DNA from: Alteromonadaceae bacterium M269
Lineage (GTDB): Bacteria > Pseudomonadota > Gammaproteobacteria > Enterobacterales > Alteromonadaceae
Reading direction: 5' to 3'
Length of the DNA stretch: 64,000 nucleotides
Assembly (NCBI GenBank): GCA_004353515.1
Contig: SMNZ01000001.1
Span: 310,001-374,000 of the forward strand
Under the pieces are notes generated by a model. It saw nothing but the letters and a program-made list of their open reading frames with translations. It was not told the DNA's origin and did not search any database. Every line of letters begins with the position of its first letter. The stretch's first letter is position 1. Positions 19,016 to 25,517 of this stretch are shown here, one piece after another. The position numbers and the translations under genes were made by a program.

Positions 19016-19696
19016 TTGTTCGAGATAGTTAATCGTATAACAAAGGATTTAATTGATTATGCGTTTCTCCCGTTAAGGGAAGATAATCAAAAAAGTTTAT
19101 CAAAAATGCTTCTCATCATAGCCATATTAATAGTAATAACGCTTGCTATACTGAGTTTGCCCGCTATCCAGCAACTAGCATGGAGTATCGGTTTTACTTC
19201 TTTTGAGCGAAAGTTTTTTATTGTGAATAAAGACTACATTAAAGCTTGGTTTGATTCTGCGACCTTTATCTTAGATTTGTTTATAGCAATATTTATAGGT
19301 GGGTCTATATTCGGTCAGCGACTTGCTAACTCCTTTAGAAACTCTATAGATAAATACGAAGCAATAAGAGAGCTCATTTTAGATGTTGAATCGTCAGATT
19401 TGAGCCTGGAGTATAAACAAGCATATCAACAATCAATAGATAAAATTCAGGCTATCAGAGCGGGGAGTGCTCTGAGTATGATAAGACAAATAACAGAACT
19501 GGTTGGAGAATTTAATAAAGTATATAGAATTGCTTTTTTGGGAGTTCCCAGATTTTACAGGTATTATTTGAGGTTTTTATTGATGTCGAAATTTTCAGGA
19601 GGTACATATGGCTTCATTGCGTTTCTGCTTTTCCTTGTATCATCAGGATTCAAATTAGCTTCGATGTATGTAGGTGGCCCTTATTTGGTAGAATGA
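19016..19696 (+). CDS. Unknown membrane protein, first accessory cassette
   Basis: 226 residues starting at a TTG with AAGG about 10 nt upstream. Membrane segments at about 31-50, 82-100 and 190-214, with a charged helical cytosolic-type region (110-180, including DKYEAIRELILDVESSDLSLE split by coil-like helices). No recognised domain. Its location, directly after the Q-like gene in a region where lambdoid phages carry lysogenic-conversion genes, suggests an accessory product such as superinfection exclusion; that is inference. No terminator of its own is visible. Confidence 0.6.
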   Translation: MFEIVNRITKDLIDYAFLPLREDNQKSLSKMLLIIAILIVITLAILSLPAIQQLAWSIGFTSFERKFFIVNKDYIKAWFDSATFILDLFIAIFIGGSIFGQRLANSFRNSIDKYEAIRELILDVESSDLSLEYKQAYQQSIDKIQAIRAGSALSMIRQITELVGEFNKVYRIAFLGVPRFYRYYLRFLLMSKFSGGTYGFIAFLLFLVSSGFKLASMYVGGPYLVE

Positions 19697-19801
19697 GCTC
19701 AGATTAAGGTTCTTATCCCTTATTAACCATAGCAGTTGGGGAGGTAATCGTTCATATATATCACATGAAGTTAGAACCAATTCCTAAAAAACTAAAAATA
19801 G

Positions 19802-19830
19802 TTGCATGCTGTCTAGACAGAAAGTATAGT
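19802..19830 (+). promoter_or_regulatory. Promoter with palindromic spacer (boundary A)
   Basis: TTGCAT, a 17-bp spacer, TATAGT. The spacer contains the perfect 12-bp palindrome CTGTCTAGACAG (19809-19820), placed where a repressor would block polymerase. The predicted start is near 19837, and an intrinsic terminator follows about 35-55 nt later, before the next ORF. Confidence 0.55.
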
Positions 19831-19871
19831 TAATTCATCAAGGTGCAGAATTGCGACCTGAAATCTAATAG

Positions 19872-19892
19872 CCGCTTAATTGCGGTTTTTTT
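19872..19892 (+). terminator. Intrinsic terminator in boundary A
   Basis: CCGC-ttaatt-GCGG stem-loop followed by seven Ts. It lies between the promoter at 19802-19830 and the GTG start at 19950. It may end the preceding cassette or act as a leader attenuator. Confidence 0.75.
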
Positions 19893-19949
19893 GTGTCTAT
19901 AATTAGAGTTACGAACAGTTTGTTTAGGAATTTATAAGGAACACTTTTC

Positions 19950-20549
19950 GTGAGTTTAAAACCTTCTTATTTAGTAAATGTGCCTTTAGTTAATGCAATT
20001 AACAAAGAGATTCGAAGGCAAGCACCTCATTTGAAATTTGATAGCTCTTTAGAAGCCAAAATTTTTGAAGCGGCTAATTTAGTTGTTGATGAATGTAATC
20101 TTAAGCTGAAACGTGACACTCTGGGTGACCTGCCCGTTGAGGATAAAGGGTTTTCCCGTGAAGAGATGCTTCTAGATATTGATAATTCGAATGGAGAAAG
20201 GCCATTACTAATTACGTATTCTGCCGGCAACGCGATGAATGGTGGCACTTTTAAAATTACAAAGCAGGATAATGATGTCAACTGTACCTTAATTATTCAA
20301 GATAGGGTTGTTGAATTGGTTAGGTTATTCCCATCTGACATAACTGCTATTTCAGGAGGTTATCAGCTAACTCAGTATTGTAGATACGATAGCGAGTCCA
20401 AGATATTTATGGTGAACATTAATATACTTGATGGTAAAGATTACCAAGATCGCTCATTCTTCTTTTGTTTTGTGGAGGTTAACCCCAATGATTTGCAACC
20501 ATTGCCAGGATCAGAGGCCATCAGATTTCAAGGTGGTGGTAGAGATTAG
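19950..20549 (+). CDS. Unknown soluble protein, second cassette
   Basis: 199 residues starting at GTG, with AAGGA about 9 nt upstream. No signal peptide or membrane helix. The N-terminal half is helical and charged; the C-terminal half is strand-rich (LLITYSAGN, FKITKQDNDVNCTLIIQD, FMVNINILDGKDY). I recognise no family. It is bracketed by terminators at 19872-19892 and 20629-20654, so it is a self-contained unit within the cassette array. Confidence 0.6.
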   Translation: MSLKPSYLVNVPLVNAINKEIRRQAPHLKFDSSLEAKIFEAANLVVDECNLKLKRDTLGDLPVEDKGFSREEMLLDIDNSNGERPLLITYSAGNAMNGGTFKITKQDNDVNCTLIIQDRVVELVRLFPSDITAISGGYQLTQYCRYDSESKIFMVNINILDGKDYQDRSFFFCFVEVNPNDLQPLPGSEAIRFQGGGRD

Positions 20550-20566
20550 GGGGCTATAATTTCATC

Positions 20567-20595
20567 TTGATTAAACATTGCCTAGTTCTTAGGTT
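20567..20595 (+). promoter_or_regulatory. Possible promoter (boundary B)
   Basis: TTGATT, 17-bp spacer, TAGGTT, with an imperfect inverted repeat CCTA-gttct-TAGG overlapping the spacer and -10. Weaker than the promoters of boundaries A and C; listed because it has the same spacing to a downstream terminator. Confidence 0.3.
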
Positions 20596-20628
20596 AATTG
20601 ATGAAAAATATTTAAATAGCATGAAAGA

Positions 20629-20654
20629 AACCAACCATCAGAGTTGGTTTTCTT
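20629..20654 (+). terminator. Intrinsic terminator in boundary B
   Basis: AACCAAC-catcaga-GTTGGTT stem-loop followed by TTCTTCT. Its sequence and flanks resemble those of the terminator at 21732-21757. Confidence 0.7.
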
Positions 20655-20738
20655 CTGTCTAAAATTAGTTATGGCAAATATAGTTCACTTAGTTTCTAAT
20701 GGTTAGTGATTAGAAAATTGACCTGAAGGAACAGCCAT

Positions 20739-21593
20739 ATGTTCAATAAGATTAAGTCTACTGAGAAAGCAGGGTTATGGGACTGGGTTAAAGCAATTAG
20801 TACTCTAGCCATTGTTGGTGTTGTGTTATTCAAGGTATATCAAACACCGCTCAACATCACTGTAGATTTCCCAGCATTACTTTCGTTACTACTAGCCTTA
20901 TTTTCGGTTGGTTTGTCAGCGTTGTTTTACTTCAAAGCAACTGATTCCAGCAGTGCGTTCTATGACAACACCTATAAGTTTACAAAAGATATCGCGCAGC
21001 TGTTGACAAAAATTGAAAGTGGCTTTGGCGAAAAGCTTGGGAACTTGGAGAAGAATGTATCGAATCTTGGAAGCTCCACGATTCATAAAAAAGAAATAGA
21101 AAAGGTAAAAAAACAAGTTCAGGATGATCAAAGACAAGTTGAAGAGCAACTTGATCAAAGGGATAAAGAGTTGAAGGAGGCTATGGAAAAAGCAAAGGTT
21201 AATGAGCGTGGTATGAAAGATATAATGGAAGTCTTAAGTCATAGAGATAGACAACTAAAAGAAGCTACAGATGAGCTTAATAAGACGCAAAACCGACTCA
21301 ATGAATTAGAGAAAAGTGGAAACCATGGTCTTTCTAAAACTGTCAAAGATAAACATAGTAAGCTCAGAAGCATAGTTTCAGCTGCTTTCGACTTCCACTT
21401 AGGAGAAAATGATTATTTTTTCTTAACCAACAAAGAGTTAAGTAAGGCAATTGTCAATGTAATCGAAGGTCTTAATAAAAGGAACAAGGAGTTACTTGGT
21501 GAATTTGGTTATTATTTTAATGGAATAACAGAGCATGGGTGGGATTTCGTTGTTGGCCTATTAGAAGATAATTATGGAAAGAGGCAAGATTAA
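20739..21593 (+). CDS. Unknown membrane-anchored coiled-coil protein, third cassette
   Basis: 284 residues, ATG start with GAAGGA about 10 nt upstream. Two membrane helices (about 17-35 and 43-65) are followed by a long charged coiled coil (about 85-200, with heptad-like stretches such as QVEEQLDQRDKELKEAMEK) and a globular C-terminal part (about 205-284) with FDFHLGENDYFF and EHGWDFVVGLL. The layout, a membrane anchor, a long lever and a small end domain, recalls sensors or exclusion proteins, but I match it to no family. Stands alone between terminators. Confidence 0.6.
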   Translation: MFNKIKSTEKAGLWDWVKAISTLAIVGVVLFKVYQTPLNITVDFPALLSLLLALFSVGLSALFYFKATDSSSAFYDNTYKFTKDIAQLLTKIESGFGEKLGNLEKNVSNLGSSTIHKKEIEKVKKQVQDDQRQVEEQLDQRDKELKEAMEKAKVNERGMKDIMEVLSHRDRQLKEATDELNKTQNRLNELEKSGNHGLSKTVKDKHSKLRSIVSAAFDFHLGENDYFFLTNKELSKAIVNVIEGLNKRNKELLGEFGYYFNGITEHGWDFVVGLLEDNYGKRQD

Positions 21594-21669
21594 GTGAGTT
21601 GATACATAGAATCAGCCTCCGTATTGGTTGGTAATTCAAATGTACTAAAAAGGTAGCTAAAACTACCTA

Positions 21670-21698
21670 TTGACTATTTGATGTAAAATTTCTATATT
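21670..21698 (+). promoter_or_regulatory. Strong sigma70-type promoter (boundary C)
   Basis: TTGACT, 17-bp spacer, TATATT. A hairpin AGGTAG-ctaaaa-CTACCT (21651-21668) ends two bases before the -35 box. The predicted start near 21705 is only about 27 nt before a terminator stem. Confidence 0.65.
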
Positions 21699-21731
21699 AA
21701 TCGACGAAATATGTTCGAATAGTATAAAAGC

Positions 21732-21757
21732 AACCAGCCAATTGAGCTGGTTTTTTT
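21732..21757 (+). terminator. Intrinsic terminator in boundary C
   Basis: AACCAGC-caattga-GCTGGTT stem-loop, perfect over 7 bp, followed by a T run. It lies between the strong promoter at 21670-21698 and the TTG-start ORF at 21791. Confidence 0.8.
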
Positions 21758-21790
21758 GTGCTTAAATTCTATCGTTTGAGTAGTTAAAAG

Positions 21791-22168
21791 TTGATTGTTA
21801 TCGTTCCGAAAAAAGAAAGTGACTTCAAAAACAGAAAACTTAAATTTATAGCTTTAGTAAGTTTATCTATTTTGGTTGTTTCCTTGTCATTCGTTGCTCA
21901 ATTGAAGCCTAATGGTGTGACCTTAGGGAGTTGGTTGGCAGCGAACTGTTCTACTGCGCTTGTATGTGCTCTATTCTCTGAGTATCAAGCATTTAAAATT
22001 AATGAATTGCTGAAACCCCATTCAGCTTTTAGTGATGAAAAAACCGACTTAAACAAGGAGTTTAAGGAGAAGTACTGGAATTGGTTTCATTGGCCTCAGT
22101 ATATTGCTCTTGCACTTATTGTTATTTATACACTGGGCTGGGGATATGCAGGTGTGTTAATTAGCTAA
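21791..22168 (+). CDS. Unknown three-helix membrane protein, fourth cassette gene 1
   Basis: 125 residues from a TTG start; the ribosome site is weak. Membrane helices at about 17-37, 45-62 and 101-124, with a charged loop (65-97) holding KPHSAFSDEKTDLNKE. No family recognised. It is followed after 47 bases by another three-helix protein, and no terminator separates them, so the two probably form one transcription unit and perhaps one complex. Confidence 0.55.
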   Translation: MIVIVPKKESDFKNRKLKFIALVSLSILVVSLSFVAQLKPNGVTLGSWLAANCSTALVCALFSEYQAFKINELLKPHSAFSDEKTDLNKEFKEKYWNWFHWPQYIALALIVIYTLGWGYAGVLIS

Positions 22169-22215
22169 TCAAGGTTGCTTACCCCTTAGCAAGATTTTAT
22201 AAAAGGAAATCAAAG

Positions 22216-23112
22216 TTGGTTACTACATCAATATTGTTACTTGTTGTCCTTACAGGGCTCTTTATTCCTATTCGTAAAGTAGGGTGGAAGAAATGGTACT
22301 ACTCCCTTAAAGAGTTAGATGAAGAAAGTCCTTTATACACTCACTCAATTTTTCATTTGGCAATTGCAGTGCCACTGATTATAGCTTTGGGTTTTGCTTT
22401 GATGATATCACCAGGTTTGAATGCTGAATTTTCCGTTGAAGGCTATAAGCAATTTCTAGATTTCTTTAATTTTCCGTTGTGGATAGCTGGTGGTTCAATA
22501 CTCTTTGGAGTTGTAGTTGGCAGATTTCATGCTTCTAAACAGAGAGCTAGGGCGATATCACAGACTGAGGTGAATAATAATTTCAAAAACTACTATGAAC
22601 ATAAGAAATTATTCATAAACTCATTTAAGCATAGTGGTTACAGGATTTCTCACTCCTACATCGGCCCGATGGTGGATGTGAAATTATTTAAAGAGACAAC
22701 TTATGGGAGGTTGTTTCCACATAACTCGATGACTAATTTTAATCCATCTTGCTATACACTTAAAGACAAAAGCCACTTCCAAGAAATCATGGAACTCGTA
22801 TCAAAAAAGGCTAGTGAAGTTACTTCGAGAAATAGGTCAAAAGATCTTAGATACTTGTTTGCTTTAAACTGTTCTCCTTTAAAAACTTCGTATGGTGTGG
22901 AGGTACAACTCCTCTATGAAACTAACTCGGATATTGAAAAAGTACTAGATGAGCTAAGTGAAGATATATTCGAGTTCTCTGTAAGTATCGCTGCGACTAT
23001 AGCGTTACTAATTCTAAATGATTGTAAATTGCTTACCGGCTTTAATGTGGAGCAACACTTAGATCTTCGTTTGAAAGATAAACTTTATGAGTTTGAAAGG
23101 ACGGAATTTTAA
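22216..23112 (+). CDS. Unknown membrane protein with cytosolic domain, fourth cassette gene 2
   Basis: 298 residues from a TTG start, with AAGGA about 8 nt upstream. Helices at about 3-18, 44-66 and 84-104, then a soluble domain of about 190 residues that includes FINSFKHSGYRISHSYIG, RYLFALNCSPLK and a hydrophobic SVSIAATIALLIL near 255-270. I do not recognise the domain. It is paired with the 125-residue membrane gene upstream, the only two-gene cassette in the array. The next promoter (boundary D) begins inside its last codons. Confidence 0.58.
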   Translation: MVTTSILLLVVLTGLFIPIRKVGWKKWYYSLKELDEESPLYTHSIFHLAIAVPLIIALGFALMISPGLNAEFSVEGYKQFLDFFNFPLWIAGGSILFGVVVGRFHASKQRARAISQTEVNNNFKNYYEHKKLFINSFKHSGYRISHSYIGPMVDVKLFKETTYGRLFPHNSMTNFNPSCYTLKDKSHFQEIMELVSKKASEVTSRNRSKDLRYLFALNCSPLKTSYGVEVQLLYETNSDIEKVLDELSEDIFEFSVSIAATIALLILNDCKLLTGFNVEQHLDLRLKDKLYEFERTEF

Positions 23113-23121
23113 TCCTATTTG
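23093..23121 (+). promoter_or_regulatory. Possible promoter (boundary D)
   Basis: TTGAAA, 17-bp spacer, TATTTG, overlapping the 3' end of the preceding gene. A terminator hairpin follows about 22 nt after the -10 box. A start-stop pair ATGTAA (23132-23137) with GGAAG upstream lies between them. Confidence 0.4.
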
Positions 23122-23142
23122 GAAGTAGCTAATGTAAACACC

Positions 23143-23167
23143 AAGCCTCGCATTTGCGGGGCTTTTT
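23143..23167 (+). terminator. Intrinsic terminator in boundary D
   Basis: AAGCCTCGC-attt-GCGGGGCTT, a 9-bp stem with one G-T pair, followed by Ts. It lies 15 bases before the lysozyme ATG, so lysozyme expression needs read-through or initiation after the hairpin. Confidence 0.8.
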
Positions 23168-23182
23168 TATGAGTAAAGATAA

Positions 23183-23584
23183 ATGAATTATCAAAAGCTG
23201 ATAGACCAAGTAAAGGTCGATGAAGGGTTACGGCTCAAACCCTACAAGTGCTCTGAAGGCTGGTTGAATATTGGTTATGGAAGGAATCTTGAGACTTCAG
23301 GTATTTCTGAAAAAGAAGCTGAAGAGATGCTTTTGAGTGATTTGGAGAATTGTGAATCGCAGTTACTCAAAGAAGGGCTTATTGGTAGACAACATAATGG
23401 TGCTCGTAATGCAGTGCTAATAAACATGTGTTTCCAGATAGGCTTCCAAGGCCTGCTTAAGTTCAAAAAAACTCTGAACTACTTACTTCTATCCGATTAT
23501 GAAAATGCTTCAACCGAGATGCTTGATAGTAAATGGGCTAAACAAACACCTAATAGAGCTAGAGAGTTATCAGAACAAATGTGA
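23183..23584 (+). CDS. T4-type phage lysozyme (endolysin, GH24)
   Basis: 133 residues colinear with T4 lysozyme: DEGLRLKPY holds the catalytic E14, then YKCSEG and IGYGRNL, and a C-terminal LINMCFQIG...QTPNRA segment. The E-8x-D/C-5x-T triad reads E14, C23, N29, so the usual threonine is asparagine. The protein ends about 15 residues earlier than T4 lysozyme. No signal-arrest helix is present, so it should depend on the holin encoded downstream. Head of a lysis group with the lipoprotein and holin. Confidence 0.88.
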   Translation: MNYQKLIDQVKVDEGLRLKPYKCSEGWLNIGYGRNLETSGISEKEAEEMLLSDLENCESQLLKEGLIGRQHNGARNAVLINMCFQIGFQGLLKFKKTLNYLLLSDYENASTEMLDSKWAKQTPNRARELSEQM

Positions 23585-23598
23585 ACAGGAGAATGGCA

Positions 23599-23718
23599 AT
23601 GAAAAAACTCGTCTTATCAGTAATAGCTGTATTTATATCTTTGGTTTTATCTGCATGTGGAGCTGAAGTTACTGATACTGCAGCGCAGTATATAGATACA
23701 TATTGTAAGTCTAATTAA
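23599..23718 (+). CDS. Small lipoprotein, possible spanin component
   Basis: 39 residues: KK, a hydrophobic stretch, then the lipobox LSAC followed by a 19-residue mature peptide. AGGAG lies 7 nt before the ATG at 23599. The position just after the lysozyme is where lambdoid phages carry Rz/Rz1, but this peptide is not proline-rich like Rz1 and no Rz partner is evident. A hairpin TTGCCCG/CGGGCAA (23720-23743) follows its stop. Confidence 0.6.
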   Translation: MKKLVLSVIAVFISLVLSACGAEVTDTAAQYIDTYCKSN

Positions 23719-23719
23719 C

Positions 23720-23743
23720 TTGCCCGAAAGACTATACGGGCAA
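23720..23743 (+). terminator. Hairpin after the lipoprotein gene
   Basis: TTGCCCG and CGGGCAA form a 7-bp stem with a 10-nt loop directly after the stop codon. There is no T run on the + strand, so it may stabilise the transcript rather than terminate it. Confidence 0.35.
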
Positions 23744-23843
23744 AGATTTATCACATTACAGCACCACACGAAATACAGATAAGGTGCGACGGCGATATGC
23801 TAGAACACTAAGACCCACCACCATAAATAAAGGTAATTCAAAT

Positions 23844-24053
23844 ATGTCTCATAAGTCTGCTGCTGCCAGTTATTTCGCAAATGGTGGTGCAATTGTGTTT
23901 GGAGTATTTACTGTGCAGGAGCTTGGTGTAGCTGTCGGAATTATCTTAGGGGTTCTTACGTTCATTACAAACCTATACTACATAAGGAAACAAGAACAGA
24001 GAGAACGAGAACTTCACGATAAGCGTATGAGAGAAAGCTATGAAAATAATTAA
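23844..24053 (+). CDS. Phage holin (HP1-type, two-helix)
   Basis: 69 residues from ATG 23844, which has AAGG about 10 nt upstream; a longer reading from 23784 adds a basic segment without support. The protein reads MSHKSAAASY, two hydrophobic segments through GVFTVQELGVAVGIILGV, then TNLYYIRKQEQRERE, the pattern of the phage_holin_2_3 group. It would permeabilise the inner membrane to release the lysozyme. Confidence 0.75.
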   Translation: MSHKSAAASYFANGGAIVFGVFTVQELGVAVGIILGVLTFITNLYYIRKQEQRERELHDKRMRESYENN

Positions 24054-24165
24054 AAAATGGGAGTTTTTGTAGTCAATTGGCGATCTATTAACCCCATAAA
24101 TGAAAACCCTCGAGGTGCTGCAACACCTGAGGGCTGTGTAATCAACTAAGTAAGGTAGTAACTAC

Positions 24166-24327
24166 GTGTCAGATCATAACAAAACGAAGGTTAAACTTCA
24201 TCCTCTTAAGGGGTTAGATATGGAAACACCGACAACAAATTCGTTTCTACATTACGTGGGGGCAGCTTTAATAATTTGTGCAGTTGCATTTCTTATATCA
24301 GCTATTGCATCTAACGGTTTGATATAG
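24166..24327 (+). CDS. Small single-helix membrane protein of the lysis region
   Basis: 53 residues from a GTG with AAGG about 10 nt upstream; an internal ATG at 24220 would give 35 residues. A basic N-terminus, then one membrane helix (about 29-48: HYVGAALIICAV). A hairpin built on CCCTC/GAGGG near 24107-24133 precedes it. Candidate second holin, antiholin or short toxin-like peptide; the coding assignment itself is moderate. Confidence 0.45.
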   Translation: MSDHNKTKVKLHPLKGLDMETPTTNSFLHYVGAALIICAVAFLISAIASNGLI

Positions 24328-24328
24328 C

Positions 24329-25309
24329 TTAACGATTCTTTCTATTTCGGATTTTCGAAATAATGGAGTCACTACCAGTACTTTTCAGTAGCGGTTTAGA
24401 CATCACTTTACTCCTAGCTTTGTACATCAAATCAGCTGTGTGAAGCATAATTAGTGCATAAGCAATGCCGATAACATATTTGCTATTTATAAACAAAATA
24501 TCGAAGTCACTCTTATAGGTATATTCCTTGTAAATTATTATGGGTGAAGCAATGTTTGCCAGAAACAGGGCAAAAGATAACTTTGATTTTTGAAAGGGAA
24601 GAAAGCCCCTAACATATAAGCATCCCGGTCTTAAGCATTTTAACAAGCTTTTAGAATATGCAATTACATATAATTGAAGGAATACCACTGCAATAAGTAT
24701 TAAATCAATGTATTCGTATGGGTTGACACTAATTCCATATAGAGAGACTTTATCGTCCAGGGTTCCTTTCTCTTTATATCTGTTGATTGTTTTCTCATCG
24801 ACATAATAAAGTGTTGTAATTGCTATATCTGCAAGTAAATTCATTAACTTTTTTGAGGCAGTTTGCAATTTGATTAGCTCTCTAATGGACCTTTCTGGAT
24901 CCTTTATTATGGCTTCTTGCATTGAACTTAAGTTTTTTGAGCACGATTCAATTTGAGTGAATTCTTTAGAGAAATATTCTTCTTTGAAAACTTCTTTTTC
25001 ATCTGGCTTAGGTTTCTTGTAATGTATCAAACAAGCATTAAGCATTTCTTCATATATTAATTCATCGGCTAGACGATCTAAGCTGACGGTTTCGTAAGAA
25101 TCCCTTAAACTCTCCATCTCTGATAAGAAGATAGACTTTTGGTTAAAATAAAGTTTTAGGTCATCTATTGCACCGTATAATCGTTTCGTATCTTGTATGT
25201 TAAATGTTAATGAGCCCACAGATATGGTAATCATTATGAGTAGTATGATTCGATATCTATTAACTAGATCAAGAATCATTGTCTTATATGCATCGCCATT
25301 GTGGTTCAT
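24329..25309 (-). CDS. Unknown four-helix membrane protein, reverse-strand cassette
   Basis: 326 residues. One helix near the N-terminus (about 18-38), a long charged non-membrane region (about 40-195, with DRLADELIYEEML and PERSIRELIKLQT), then three helices (about 205-225, 242-258, 275-293) and a basic tail. No family recognised. It is inserted in opposite orientation between the lysis genes and the cos-like site, a common place for lysogenic-conversion genes. Codon use is AT-rich like the other cassettes. Confidence 0.6.
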   Translation of the reverse strand: MNHNGDAYKTMILDLVNRYRIILLIMITISVGSLTFNIQDTKRLYGAIDDLKLYFNQKSIFLSEMESLRDSYETVSLDRLADELIYEEMLNACLIHYKKPKPDEKEVFKEEYFSKEFTQIESCSKNLSSMQEAIIKDPERSIRELIKLQTASKKLMNLLADIAITTLYYVDEKTINRYKEKGTLDDKVSLYGISVNPYEYIDLILIAVVFLQLYVIAYSKSLLKCLRPGCLYVRGFLPFQKSKLSFALFLANIASPIIIYKEYTYKSDFDILFINSKYVIGIAYALIMLHTADLMYKARSKVMSKPLLKSTGSDSIISKIRNRKNR

Positions 25310-25441
25310 TCTTGAATATCCTTATGAACTTAGAATTCCGTTGAATAGGTAGGGGGAATTATGCAGACATTGTTTTTGCGTATTAATATACCCGAACATT
25401 TGTGCAATATAAAATAGGGCCTTTCAGAGCAAATTGCCTAG

Positions 25442-25510
25442 TACGGGTCGGAGCACTGCACAGTTTCGCTCGTTGAAAATTATTTTTTATTTGGGGGTTT
25501 CCGGTTTTTT
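25442..25510 (+). other. Candidate lambda-like cos region
   Basis: GGGTCGGAGCAC followed by GTTTCGCT, then GAAAATT and TTTCCGG in the order and approximate spacing of lambda cos (GGGCGGCGACCT, GTTTTCGCT, GAAAATTTTCCGG). It is immediately upstream of a Nu1-type small-terminase gene, exactly where cos lies in lambda. If functional, a helper phage with a matching terminase could package DNA starting here. Similarity was judged by eye. Confidence 0.45.
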
Positions 25511-25517
25511 ATTATGA

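Noticed and set aside
19872-23167. Boundary hairpins as integron attC sites
   Set aside because: They are short perfect stems with T tails and lack the attC core sites and unpaired bases; the integrase is phage-type, not an integron integrase.
23784-23843. Upstream extension of the holin
   Set aside because: Adds a basic non-family segment with no ribosome site; ATG 23844 fits the holin family start.
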